NCBI GenBank assembly: GCA_963556255.1
Contig: OY744607.1
Span: 56,269,789 to 56,333,788 of the forward strand
DNA from: Allolobophora icterica
Lineage: Eukaryota > Annelida > Clitellata > Crassiclitellata > Lumbricidae
Direction of reading: 5' to 3'
DNA length: 64,000 nt
A model generated the notes under the pieces. It made no database searches and was not told the origin of the DNA. It worked only from the letters and a program-made list of their open reading frames with translations. This document shows, piece after piece, positions 43,651-55,786 of this stretch. Made by a program: the position numbers and the translations under genes. Position 1 is the stretch's first letter, and each line of letters begins with the position of its first letter.

Positions 43651-44530
43651 GTTCTGAAGAACCACAGCCTCCTTCTACTGTCATGGCCATTTCACTTGTC
43701 TGTGTCCCATCTTCATCAACAAAAGCTGCAGTTTGAACAGCTTCAGGAGGTAACTCCTTTGTTAAAACACGCATATGTAAACCAGCTGCAACAGAATGAC
43801 TCAAAACCTGAGAAGCAAGACATACACACATCTTCAAAACTCTTGAGGTGTCAATATGGCACTCTGACAACCTTGGTGCAAGACGTATGGGGTACATTTG
43901 GTCAACATGATAAAATTTCTCAATGTGTTTCCAGCTAGCTAATGAACCATCAATTTCAATATCATGCTTCATTAAATTGTTGCGCACATTTTTTAACAAA
44001 TGCGGAACATCAAAAATAACATGTACAATATGTTCTATAGTGTCAACAGTGAAATTTGGTGATGTCAGTGTACTGCCAAGATTTTTTACAGCTGCTAAAT
44101 TGGTTGCACCTTGATCACACACAATGCATCGAACAAACAAGCCAATATTGTGAACTTTAGTAATGCATTCTTTTATTAGTTCTGACAGTTTTGAGCTCGC
44201 TATTGTGTGATGCGTAAAGAAAAATGCAATGGCTTGCTTCCATTTACTGCGCAAACCCCTAATCATGAAAACTAATGCATGTGTTGCTATCATTCCATCA
44301 TCCGTGTACCCTATTACTGTCTAAGTTCTTATCATACGTTAACTGTGACTTCAAAGAAATTTTATCAAATACGAGTGCACACTGACGTTCACATAATGGC
44401 GAACTCATAACACGTAATTTCAGAACCTTAAACATTACAGATGTAAACCCAGATTCAATTCTGCCAATGGCTGCACCTACAAACCTGCGTAATGTTGATA
44501 CAGATGGTAAAGCTAATTGGTCTCAAGTGT
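43650..44530 (-). pseudogene. P-element/THAP9-like transposase core, frameshifted
   Basis: Read on the minus strand from about 44530: LALPSVSTLRRFVG, CALVFDKISLKSQLTYD, a one-base frameshift near 44316, then GYTDDGMIATHALVFMIRGL, KWKQAIAFFFTHH, CDQGATN, DVPHLLKNVRNNLMKHD, LAPRLSE and LASQVLSHSVAAGL. This is the RNase-H-like catalytic part plus the GTP-binding insertion region of P-element-type transposases; the Asp residues of VFDKIS and CDQGATN occupy catalytic-type positions. Its own THAP domain and its C-terminus are missing. It faces the THAP gene tail to tail, so it cannot be its continuation without an inversion. Confidence 0.85.
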
Positions 44531-44934
44531 TAGCCAGTGTATTACTTGTTTCATGTACGAGTCATATTTCATAATTACCATAATTAATTCCCATTGTTTT
44601 CATTTCATACTGTGAACTGTTTATTAAACTGACTCCGTTTATATACATTATACATATATATTGATTCACAGTCAATAATCTCCAACAATGCTTAACAGAT
44701 TCAATAAAGAAATGGATTTATCCATTGTTTTATGTCATTTTTCAATGTTTACAATTGTAAGCCAAGAACTTTTAAAAAACCCACTCTAATAATGTTCAAG
44801 GCATAAGTCAATACTTGATGCTAAGTAGTCACTGTGCACACCAAATTTCAAGGTTAAGTCCAGTCAAAACCTAAAAGGTAAATACATGAAGGAACAGAAA
44901 CAGCTTATTGCATTGTATTGTACTGTATTTCAAA

Positions 44935-45600
44935 ACTTAGCGCCTCTACCCAGTGCCCACCAATCAGAGGCGCTCCCAATGCGAAAGTCCTAAGAAATAA
45001 AGGCAAGTTTTAAGACAACGAAACCTGTGGCAGGACCACCAGATAGTAGTGCAGTCCGGACCGAAGGAGGAAGCTGATTCCACAGTGAAAGGCCTGTACT
45101 AACAAAGAAACAAGACTGGGCCATGGCCGTTCTCACTCGGGGAACAAATAAGTCAAGTCGATCAGAGGAACAAAGAGGGCGAAGGGAACCAGCGGAGACG
45201 GGAAGACTTTGAGTCACAGAGGTATTTAGGAGCAAGTCCCTGCTAAGATTGGCAAATAAGGACAAGTACCTTTAGTTGGATGTGAGCAGTAAGAGGAAGC
45301 CAGTGAAGATGTTCAAACATGAATGTGACAATGTGGGAGAAGTGTGGGAGATGGGAGATTAGTCTGGCAGCTGCGTTAAGAACAGATTGCAGAGGGGAGA
45401 GACGGACTTTGACCACGCCAACAAAGAGGGAGTTACATTAATCTATGCAATAGCAGATGAAGGCATTAACTATGGAGGTAAAGACTGGAGAAGAGACAGA
45501 TCTCATGGAGGAAACGAGTGCAAGAAATGATGAAATGCCAATTAGAAACGAGTTGCAGTAGTTACGACAGCTTGAGACCTGGACATTTGCCAGTTAAACC
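44935..45600 (-). mobile_element. CR1-like LINE 3' end
   Basis: The minus strand reads NSLFVGVVKVRLSPLQSVLN, AAARLISHLPHFSHI, EHLHWLPLTAHIQLKVLV, LAPKYL, then SLWNQLPPSVRTALL in shifted frames: the standard order of CR1/L2 ORF2 blocks. The 3' end has GGGAGCGCCTCTGATTGGTG and AGAGGCGCTAAG, then CAATACAATG. Dead. Confidence 0.8.
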
Positions 45601-46333
45601 CAAGCAGAAAAGGAATGTGGAACTATGATCCGTCGAATGTCAAGACTACGTACCCATATAGAATGTATCGCGTTACTGTTTGCTGAAAGATAATCAAATA
45701 TGGGCGATCATGTACAATCGGGGTGTCTAACCCTAGCCCTGAATTTTAAAATCCAGCTTCCACTCACATGTATAGCTTTTTTTAGTTGCACAAATACATA
45801 GGCTATACTGACCCTAATCCTAAGCCCTAACCGACCCTCACGACGCTTACCCTGACCCTAACCGACCCTCACGATGCAAAGACACCCACCCAGATAGTAC
45901 ATAGGAACCCCGATTGTACATGTTCGCCGGGGTTTCGCGTTTTCGGCGCTTGCTGTCCGATCAATAACTTCATTTCATGAAATTCCCACACATTCACGTC
46001 TATAGATTGGGGGACCACAGCGGGTCCATATCACGCGGCACGGCTGGGCTCAGTGTCGGCCCAACGCACGTGGCTCTCATGGCAATTATTGGACTGAGAA
46101 CTGGGCTAAAAAAAAGTCGTGTACGTCGATATGTATCATAAATAGTTTTGTGTTTGATACATTTCATTTATCTTGTCACAAATTGTGACCTAAGCGGCGT
46201 AAGCGACTGTAAATCATAGAGGTATATTGCCGTAAATACGTTAGCATTCACGGTAAGCGGAATTTCCACAACCCATGCCATATGGCATCCTGTAAGTTTT
46301 AGACTTATCTGATGTCAATTTCTGGCTAAATAT
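45601..46333. other. No gene seen
   Basis: Contains a CCCTAACC-like patch (CCCTAACCGACCCTCACGA repeated twice near 45815-45875), which is telomere-like only by chance length. No open frame of note. Confidence 0.4.
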
Positions 46334-46565
46334 GTAAAGTTGGAATAAAGTACTACCAATAAAAATTTTTTATGGATTTGTTATTACGCTATTTTTCGTA
46401 TAAAACGACTCTAAACTCACGGATTTTAACATGGCAGAGATAGGTACTTTTCGTTGTTTTACCTCTGGATAGACCATAAGCACTTGCGCGCCCTGATTCG
46501 CACTGCGCAAGCTTAATTTCTTTAAGTGCGCCATCTTCCTCCCTAGTAACATCTTTGACCCGAAC
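46334..46565 (-). repeat. Right inverted repeat around the THAP/transposase locus
   Basis: Reverse-complement partner of 41180-41397. On the minus strand it codes KLSLRSANQGAQVLMVYPEV, then KQRKVPISAMLKSVSLESFY to a stop. The frame is open further upstream than in the left copy (to about 46594). CAG/CAA, GTT/GTA and GTC/GTG differences between the arms are silent, so this was coding at the time of duplication. Protein not recognised. Confidence 0.82.
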
Positions 46566-49020
46566 GAGGCTGGGCGCGCCGGAAATGACGTCACAATTTC
46601 GCAGCAATTTTATGGCATCACTAATTTAGACATTTTGAAACTAAATTCTATAAAATTACGACAAAAAATAACAGTTAAACGCAAAGTTGCATATTCATAT
46701 TTAACTCCTACTTCACAGATTAAATGTCAGATTTGGACCGCTGAGATTCTGCCATTTTAAGTCCATTTTGAATTTGTAAATTCGGTAAATCTTTGGGAAA
46801 TATTTACGACACGATTTTACCCCACACAGAATTTGGTAAACTGCGTGCCGCATCAGCCAAATCGAACACTTTCAAAAGATCAAATTGTAGAAATCTACAC
46901 ATCTTATTACTACTGACGTCTCAAACCGCTCTGTTTTAGCAGGCCCTTGTGACATTACATTCCAAGCGTTTCACCCTAATTAGCCCAAAGATGGCAGACT
47001 GTCACGTTCAACCTCGTTCTGCATAATATGCAAATTAGTCACTAATCAGGTAAGTGTAGCCGACGTTATTACTATACCCAATTAATTATTTGTATAATAC
47101 TATACTTACAACGTACTTTTCCGTGTGTAATGTTACGACTAAACACACTGTGAATGAAAAAACGCACCGCAGAAATTTTTTTTAGTAAAGTTTAATACAT
47201 AGGGCCTACTAGAAGAATTTTTAGTAAAGTTTAATACATACTAGAAGAATTTTGGTTCAATGACTACGGGATAAAAACACCAGACTATATATATTTTAGC
47301 TATAGGCCTAATTTATCTTCGCAGTGTATTAGGTAATTAGGATACTGCATATTTTGCCACAGAACAAACGTTAAAACATCCTGCGGCTTCCTGCCCTCTT
47401 CGCTAAGCCTTAATATTAGCAAGGGCATATTTTCACTACTGACGTCATCGTGACGCCATTTTTTCAAACCAGGGACCGTTTTATAATTTAAAAAATATAG
47501 TTGCTATCATTGTCACGGTTGAAACAAAAATTTAGACAGTTAATTTAGCAACCAATGGTTCATTTTTCATTCACAGTGTGGACCTTTTAATTTGCAGAAA
47601 GATGAGACTGTATTTTTTGTCCAATCATCATCCACTGTAAGCAGTTGCAGCCGCTATTTATAATACAGAACTTTAATCTTGGCTTAAGACAGACAGCCTG
47701 TCGTTAAACGCTCCGGCAGCCTAACAGTTAGACAGCTGTTTTATGCGTTTCAATAAATAGCAACTGCCTTGTTATTCAAATCAGGATTATAAAAGAAATC
47801 GAACAAAGCTGTCTTCATGAAACGTAATTAAAATGTTTACAATGTGTTCCCTTACTAAAATCTTTGGTGTGAGCTATACCTAATAATTATCAGTCATTGA
47901 GTATGGTACACATTGTGACGTAATTCACATTGTGACTTAATAATTCTTTATCGGAGATTTTATTAGCAAGTAGGCCTATACCTACAGCAATTTTCTACGT
48001 ATTTTCGATCAACATTACAATATCGCTACACTTACAGCCAGGATCTGATGTTATGCAACGTTAGAATCATGTATTTACATCGGTATGACATATATATATT
48101 GTTTGTTTTCGACTTTTCAATCGTGTATACGTGTATGCGTAACAATAATTCACGTTGAATTGCCAATAATATCATTGTTGTTAGCTAAGTGTTCGTGTTT
48201 CGATGGCGTCTTGCAAGTTTTGGCACAACAACGCCAAGGCGAAAAAGCCCAATGAGAGCCCAAGGACTACCTACTGTAGATGTGATGTAGTGCAGCGCTG
48301 TTATATTTGAGCTGTTATTTCCACTATAGTTTGTATATTTTTCGTTATTTTCCTATTCGTTGTTAATTCTTGGCGAACTTCCGCAAGCTGCAGCTATGTA
48401 TAAAGCACATTTCCTGCTTATTTTGCACGATATTTTAACGTGACACTTGTTTGCACTTGTTTATATTCTTTTCTAGCGCATTTTCTACATTCGCGGAACA
48501 ATTCGGCATTATTAACAGGCAGCTAGATCGAGTATTAAGTAACTTACTAATTACATGTAAAAGCAGCGTATAATTATCCTGTTTTTGAATCATGTAGGCC
48601 TGCGTTTGTGTTCGACTCAAAGATGATAGAGAATAAGTTAACGGAAATTTTAATTAATTACTGACGGGTGTCATTGGAAGTTGTTTGGTAATTAATAGCT
48701 ACAGCTTGTTTAACTAATTAGAACTTTTGTTCGATGATGGGATAATTCTACCGTTGCGTTGTACGGTTGTACAGTAGGCCTAGATGTTGAATCGCTATGC
48801 ATGTCATTATTCGCGTGAAATGTCAGTTCTTGCATTGCTTGTTCTTTCGTGTTATGGTTGTTGATATACGATTGTTGTGTGTCACGTCTAATGTAGTCAT
48901 GAACACGAACCAAAAGTTCCTCCTACGTCCACGGATCGCAAATAACAGTAACTTTATAACTTAATTAACATACGGTATTCGAAACGGCTGCTTAAAGTTA
49001 AAGGGATTTCTGTTTCCCCG
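46566..49020. other. No supported gene
   Basis: AT-rich DNA with a short tandem duplication (TTAGTAAAGTTTAATACATA at about 47183 and 47222). A 34-codon ATG frame at 48204 (MASCKFWHN...) has no recognised domain. Confidence 0.35.
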
Positions 49021-49110
49021 GGGCTTCTGTGCTGAGAGCGCCTCTGAATAGGCCTAGTTATTCTGCGAGAGGCGCTTTGTAAATATCTGAATACAATACA
49101 ATACAATACA
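49021..49110 (+). mobile_element. LINE 3'-tail relic with (ATACA)n
   Basis: AGAGCGCCTCTGAATAGGCC and CGAGAGGCGCTTTGTAAATA form the inverted AGCGCCTCT/AGAGGCGCT pair typical of LINE ends in this window, followed by AATACAATACAATACAATAC. Confidence 0.65.
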
Positions 49111-51090
49111 AAGGTAGCGCTTTAAGCGGTTTCCGGCCTTCCAGTTTCCTGTCTTCCGGTCTTCTCGATAAAACCATGAGTCAAGTCTGCATGTGTTCTG
49201 CGCAAAGAAAACTCGATAAGGTTGTATACATGCAATCCTTGCGCTGATCCCGATCCGTGTAATTTGGTTCGACACAAATCATATGCACAGTTTCAATGTT
49301 CGTGGTATATTTTCCTTTGATAATTATTAGCCTTCCGAAATGCTGAGTTTGCTTATGTGCATGAGGGCATGTCGCAAAACAACGTGGCTGGAGCCGCCCT
49401 GTGTCGAGCTGTCATAATGACAAAAATAACATGGGCCCGTTTAGGTACTATTCTGTCGAAAGCTGGTGAAATCTTAAACCAGGGCGCAGAGGTTTAGAAG
49501 CTCGATATTTAAATTTTATGGGGAAGATCTGTTCTAGGCAATCCTCTAAGTTTGACTAACTGGCATGAAATTTTCACTGAAGTAATCGGTAACGATGGCG
49601 ATAACGAAAATTACAGTAGAATGATTAATATTCGGTAACGATATTGGTGATTATTGATGATTACAAATTTAAAATTAACAGTCATCTGTATACCCATGAT
49701 AAAATATCTGAACATTTATCCGAACATCCCAGTTCCTTCATCAACATCGCCGCTCAACCATCATTCTCTGTCTCGGCCGTCTCTACTAATCACTACCACA
49801 GGCTTTTCACTCCAAATTATAAGTCCCACCTCTTCCAGAATCCCTACCCTATTCCATCCAATTCCCCGCCTTTCAAATTTCCACGTCCTCAACGAAACCC
49901 GCCTTAGCAGTTCCTCAGTTTCCTCTTTCTAATTACCCTGGCAACAGGACTCGGACTTCCACCGACAGACTTGACGCAGCACTCGTGAATAAGCCGGCCC
50001 TGCGCTAAGCGCTTCGAATAACGCTTTAGAAATTTTGAGTCGTATACGATTACTATTACGAACATTAGAAACCACTATAGAAATAACACCAACAGAACTA
50101 ATTCTAACGTCAGTATTGACGGCAATTTGTCATGTTCTAATCTGACATCCGTTGCGTAATTCTCCCATAAATCATCTGTTCAGTTAACAAAGAATTACGA
50201 TGCAAATCGTCTGCACGTGATCGATAAACGTTCCGATCGCTTCCGATCATTTGATGCAATTTGTGATTCGACGCAGATAATTTCGATCGGTCTGTAGATA
50301 ATTCACCATGATGCTTATAAAGAATTATCGCTCACGCTCACTGCTTCCTTTAATCGCTCGCGGACGCACGGGCGATAATCCAGACAAATTTCGCGTCGGC
50401 GGACGATTCTAAGGGGCAGTCGTCGGGTTCGCCGACGTCAGTAATACGTAAGAGGAAAGATCGCAGATGTGTGCGAGAAGATAGAGCATCCAAAATCTGT
50501 CCGCAGAGAAAAGCAGCCATTATAGAAAGTGTCGATGTAATTCGGTTATCTGGATTGCGGAGCCGCCATTTTATTTTCTGACGCCGCCATCTTGGCATGT
50601 ATCGATTTAATCTTTGAAAGTACAGGATTGAATGGCATGCAGATCGCTCTTATCGACGCCCGGAGAAGTCAGTATGCATGCCAAACACGTTGCATGACTG
50701 CGTATATGTACATGAACAGGCCTACATGTGTTGTATACTCACAGAATGTACTTCAGTGCTGTACTGAACATTGAATTTCTTAGTATGGTTGTGTACATGA
50801 GTACAGAGTGTATCTTTTAATATTGAATATTTAAATATTTAACACTGACTGTTGAATTCACTTTCTTGATAAGGCAGTGTACATGTAGCACTGCGCATGC
50901 TTCAATATTGAATATTGAACATTGACTTTTTCTAAGACTTCTAAGAATATGTTTATAAAATATACAGATACTCAAGTTTACACCAGTCGGTGTCAAAGAG
51001 ATAACCGTAAGACCTGTAGATTCAACACTATATAGTCGCCCAATTACTGATGGCCAGGATCAGCGGTCCGTTTCCTAATTACCCATTCTG
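49111..51090. other. No supported gene
   Basis: Unique-looking DNA. A CpG-richer part (50340-50600) contains GCCGCCATTTT and GCCGCCATCTTGGC words, resembling a YY1-type promoter motif, but no exon can be attached to it. Confidence 0.35.
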
Positions 51091-51263
<173 letters not shown>

Positions 51264-51574
51264 GAATCAAATTCTGGTTGTGGTTTTAGACTGATGTGAG
51301 AAGAATAATATGTTGTTTAAAATGGTTGTGATTGTTGTTAACTAAATGTATATTTGCTGTTGACATGCTTGTAATTTTAGCAATTAAAATATAATTTGTG
51401 TATGAAAAATCTCCTATTGTTCATGCTTTACATTTTTTTGTTTCATTCGTTTGTAAGTTCAGAGCAAGATGCTTAATTTCCAAAGAACAATAACTTGATG
51501 CGACCATCAGTTGGTGCTTTAGACATTATAATGATTACGTCGCTATAGAAATCGTTAGATTAGATTGTATGGGT

Positions 51575-51660
51575 GTATTGTATTGTATTACGTAGTATTC
51601 ATGAATTTATAAAGCGCCTATCGCAGTTTAACCTAATCAGAGGCGCTCCCAAACTCTTCA
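51575..51660 (-). mobile_element. LINE 3'-tail relic
   Basis: GTATTGTATTGTATT (tail) then AATTTATAAAGCGCCTATCG and AATCAGAGGCGCTCCC. Same tail structure as at 44935 and 12540. The ORF2 part is not detectable. Confidence 0.65.
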
Positions 51661-51891
51661 AGCAATCATGTATCCTGACTCTGCTCCTGCGCCACCACAC
51701 GACCACCATCATCGACGATTTCCATCGTAGCACCATGCTGTCTCCTCGGCATGACCTCCCCGGATTCTGACCTGGCACCGAAACGGACCAAACAACCTGG
51801 CTATTGCGGACTTGAATTGATATAGCGCCCGTATTTAAGCTGGTCTACCTGACTTGGCATTTGTGTCGCGCTGAGAAATTTCGGAGATTTA

Positions 51892-52013
<122 letters not shown>

Positions 52014-52146
52014 TATTCGTTTATTGTTTATTAAGTCAACACACGCTGACAAAGCGCAGCATGGAACAAATTTAGATAGAGTTTTGAGAAGTAGATAATG
52101 TTGAGTTTAGTGTTCGGGAAATAAAGTCTGTATTGTCTTTAACTGG

Positions 52147-52324
52147 CAGGGACGTATCTAGCGTTGGGCTTGGGGGGGCTTAAGCCCCCCAAACGAAGTT
52201 GAAGCCCCCCCCAAACAAGTCAAGCCGTTGTATGCTTACGGCTAAAATTCGTATGAACACTGTATAAATGTTGCCATGTTCAAGGCTTAAGCCCCCCAAA
52301 CGAAAAAGGCTAGTTACGTGCCTG
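52147..52324. mobile_element. 178-bp hAT MITE with GGGGGGCTTAAGCCCCCC words
   Basis: The ends are CAGGGACGTATCTAGC and, as reverse complement, CAGGCACGTAACTAGC. The 8-bp target-site duplication TTAACTGG is perfect (52139-52146 and 52325-52332). It contains GGGGGGCTTAAGCCCCCC, a perfect 18-bp palindrome, and two more partial copies of it. Confidence 0.92.
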
Positions 52325-52332
52325 TTAACTGG

Positions 52333-53512
52333 AAGACAGTACTTGTGATTCTGGGGACGCAATGAATAGACAGTTTTATGGATTGGTGGTAAAAGAGGCC
52401 AAAGGACGTGATCTTGATTGTTCTTAAATTCTTAAAAGGCCTAGATGTAAACAATCGGCAATCAGCAGAATTCGTTAGGTCAGCTAAAGTCCTGCAATGT
52501 CGACATTAGCCTAATGGCATAATTTGCATATGCATAGTCTAATCCTATTCAGCAACTTCGGCAACTTAAAGAGCCTTCATATAAGCTTAGAGGTGTAAAT
52601 GCTCAGTCAAATTTATATAGCGCACCTCTTCTGGATTATTTTGACGCTAATACAGTCGAACTCTACTGGTATGTGGTACAGCGACTGAAGTCTTCGACCT
52701 CTGGCGAATGAATCGGTAAACACAAAATGTAATTGAAAATAGATTCCTAGGCTGGGCTGCGTGAACTTTGAGTTCTCGTTTAAAGATCTTTGTATAATTA
52801 TTAGTGGATCCAGAGTTTAACGACATCTTATGGCAACAAAGGCCGTTGACGTCAGCAGATATTAGTTTGAACAGTTCTCACCGTTCGATTAGGATAATAT
52901 TCAAATCGCTTACTAATGACATGTTATAATGACGTCAGGTTTTATAGCTGGCGTTGCAATATTATGACGTCATGTGGCCATTTATTAGGCTGGATTAAAT
53001 TTTCTTCTCTAACAGGAACATTTATCTCAGAGTCCGCGTTGTAACAATGCGTGCTATAGGGAGGTTATGGTATACGTGTCCTCTCTGTACAGAGTCTCTT
53101 CATACTGATCATACATCTCTTCCCGCTTCCTATGAAGGGCATTTCGACAGCCAGGCGCCCATCAAGTGTCAGTCCGCTTGTCAATACAGGCGACATAGGC
53201 GCAGCTTCGGCTGGACACAATTCCGGGCGCGCAGCGGTTAAAGATCGGCGCACACTAAGGCGGTGTCGCCGTCTGCACACCTTGTGCCAACTGCAGTTGA
53301 ACACAGAGTGTGCCAGACCCTTGGTCCTTCTGTACAACATCATCGAGCCTCTTATCGATCGAGATTCCGGAATGCTTTTTATCTAGAAAGGGACAAAGCG
53401 CACCGAAGGACGAGATTATCGTGTTTCGCAAGAGAGCCAGGGAATCGTCCATTGATGATGATGATGATGATAACGACAATTTATACGTCAGTTAATTGTG
53501 TCAACAAATTTT
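52333..53512. other. No supported gene
   Basis: GC-richer around 53045-53420 with overlapping frames. The plus frame from ATG 53047 has CPLCTESLHTDH, a C-x2-C..H spacing that hints at a zinc ligand set, but nothing else supports a gene. TGATGA repeats occur at 53453-53470. Confidence 0.3.
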
Positions 53513-53912
53513 AGGCAGTTTTTGACCCTCTCCCCCTTGTCAACAACTGTCAAACACTCAAAGATCCCTCTAATGAAATTATGTTTAAAAAAATTGATCC
53601 CACCCCGAGAAATTTTTTAATGTCAGAAAAGAAACTAGAAATATTAGATTTTCGAAAAGAACCCAGGATATTCATATATTATGTAGCGCATTTTCTCATT
53701 TAATCTGGCAACAATAAACAAGATAATTTAAAGCGAAGAAAATGTCGCGTTTGATTAAATTACAAACAAAAAAGATATAGGTCATAAAGACTTTCCAAAT
53801 CTATGGTTGCTTTTTGATTAAATTATTGTTGACATCAATTTGTCTTGAACAAACCCTCCCCTTGTAAAGAATTGTCAAACTTTTTCAAACCTCTCCTCTA
53901 TTTTGTTGACGT
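53513..53912. repeat. Repeat with TTGTCAACAACTGTCAAA words
   Basis: A block at 53513-53580 (TTTTGACCCTCTCCCCCTTG, CAACAACTGTCAAACACTC) recurs in diverged form at 53845-53910 and in reverse within the hAT at 62825-62905. GTGTCAACAAAT and ATTTTGTTGACGTAC could be its terminal inverted repeats. Superfamily unknown. Confidence 0.5.
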
Positions 53913-53944
53913 ACTTAATGGACGACACCAATGGAGACAGTTGC

Positions 53945-54262
53945 ACTGACAGGAATAGAGGAAAAGGGACAGACAGACAGACAAACAGACAGACAGATAG
54001 ACAAACAGACAGACAGATAGACTGATAGACAAACAGACAGACCGATGGTTCTAGAGTTGGACTCTGTGTGTATGTTTGTATACATACGTACATACATACA
54101 TACATACATACATACATGCATGCATGCATGCATGCATGCATGCATACATACATACATACATACATACATACATACATACATACATACATACATACATACA
54201 TACATACATACATACATACATACATACATACATACATGCATACATGCATACATACATTTATA
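53945..54262. repeat. (ACAG)n and (CATA)n microsatellites
   Basis: ACAGACAGATAG repeats (53965-54040), then CATA repeats (54080-54260) with a central GCAT block. Frames reading HTYI or MYVC are artefacts. Confidence 0.96.
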
Positions 54263-54878
54263 CATACATACACGAGCAGTCGAGCATAAACCCGATCACG
54301 GCCCAATCAATACCTAGATTTCCATACGATAGGATTTAAACTCCAAATCTGGTCCTATCTTCTTCGTCGATTTTGTTAGTAGGCTATCGATCGAAAATGA
54401 CAAATCTTGTCTTTTCCTGCTGTAGAATATTAGGCAATTTGAACCACATTACATAACATTACCAACGATAAACCCAAAACCTACAGTTACCCCGCTCGGT
54501 GTGTTAAGTCCACTTGTGTTGGGGTTCTGGCGCGCGTGCGAACGCCGTAGTTTATAATCACCATACTTATGCGTCGTCTGACGCTGGTGCCTTGCTCGCT
54601 CGTTACATGCTGGCGCTGGTGCCACGCTGTGTGGCATTGATCGGCGCCATCTGACGGTGGCTGTAGGCAGCGTCCAACGCTAGGGCAAAGGCGCAGTCTC
54701 CGCTCGTTCGCCCCATTCGGTGTGGTGGTTGGTCGGTTCCATTGCGAAGATAGTTCCGACTCTGCCCACATTACGCACAACACAATGAGTGTTACATTTT
54801 AAAGTATCCTGGTGTTTGTTAACACTTTAACCACGAGCGTGTAGTAAAAGCGACTGGGAAACCAATGCAGCTCGTCGC

Positions 54879-55778
54879 CAGTGCCGGATATAGGCATAAG
54901 CCAGCAGCTTAGGGCCTCGCAATCCGTAGGGGGCCTAAAAATTTAGATTTTTGGGAGGGGTTTTACATTTTTATGTGTACTGTACAGTGTATATATACTG
55001 TATATATACTGTATGCATACTGTATATATACTGTATATATATACATATAATATCCATATAGTGTCCGTCCGACGATAAACGCTACGTCATAAACGGTTTC
55101 TGTTCTATTGTGAAATACCGTTTGTGACGTCAGTCTTGACGACGGCGATCAGAGCATTTTAATCAACGATATACACTGCGTCACTGCCGTCATAATTATG
55201 ACGGGCAAATACACTAGTATATATATAATATTATGTATAGCAGTGGTTCTCAACCTTTTGAGACTCAAGGACCACTTTTAAACTTTGTGTCTAAGTCGCG
55301 GACCACCACTGAAAATTGTGCCACAAGCAAATTAATAAAAAAAAATTTTTTGCCATAAATCCGCGTATTAGCCTATTAGTTTAATGGTGCCATTTAGCCG
55401 ATTCTAGCGATTGAAATTTTTAAAAAATTAAAAATTGACAAAATTTGTCTGTTTCCATGTTTTTAATTATATAAAAAAATAAATTGTAGGCCTTGCTCTC
55501 GGACCACCACGCAGATGGCCGCGGACCACCAGTGGTCCGCGGACCACAGGTTGAGAACCGCTGATGTATAGAACCTAAACGGCTTGTGTAGCAAATTCTT
55601 TCTCGCCTGCGTAAATGCATTCATTTTAAATGCCTTGCTATTAAATAACTGAAAGGCATTTTATCTTTTCAAGTTTTGTGAGACCTTCTAGTGTAATTTT
55701 TTAACAAGGGTCCTTCAAACTTTATACAGCTTAGGCCCCCTAAGGCTTAGGGCCTCACCAAGTCTAAATCCGGTACTG
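54879..55778. mobile_element. 900-bp hAT element, outer
   Basis: The ends are CAGTGCCGGATATAGGC and, as reverse complement, CAGTACCGGATTTAGAC, each followed by a TTAGGGCC-type word. The flanks CTCGTCGC (54871-54878) and CTCATCGG (55779-55786) are an 8-bp target-site duplication with two mismatches, so this is older than the intact element nested in it (55241-55563). A TACTGTATATA-rich tract is at 54980-55050. Confidence 0.8.
55241..55563. mobile_element. 323-bp hAT MITE, nested
   Basis: The ends are CAGTGGTTCTCAACC and, as reverse complement, CAGCGGTTCTCAACC. The 8-bp target-site duplication ATGTATAG is perfect (55233-55240 and 55564-55571). GGACCACCA words at both ends are typical of this widespread hAT family. 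Young relative to its host element. Confidence 0.95.
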
Positions 55779-55786
55779 CTCATCGG

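Noticed and set aside
41958..44530. One THAP-transposase fusion gene
   Set aside because: The THAP exons and the transposase core are on opposite strands, so they cannot be spliced together as assembled.
45815..45880. Telomere-like CCCTAACC words
   Set aside because: Only a few units within mixed sequence; too short and irregular to be interstitial telomere.
48204..48305. Short ATG frame MASCKFWHN with several Cys
   Set aside because: 34 codons, no homology that I recognise and no splice sites that extend it convincingly.
53047..53241. Zinc-finger-like CPLCTESLHTDH frame
   Set aside because: Only one partial ligand set in a 64-codon frame; overlapping frames are equally long.
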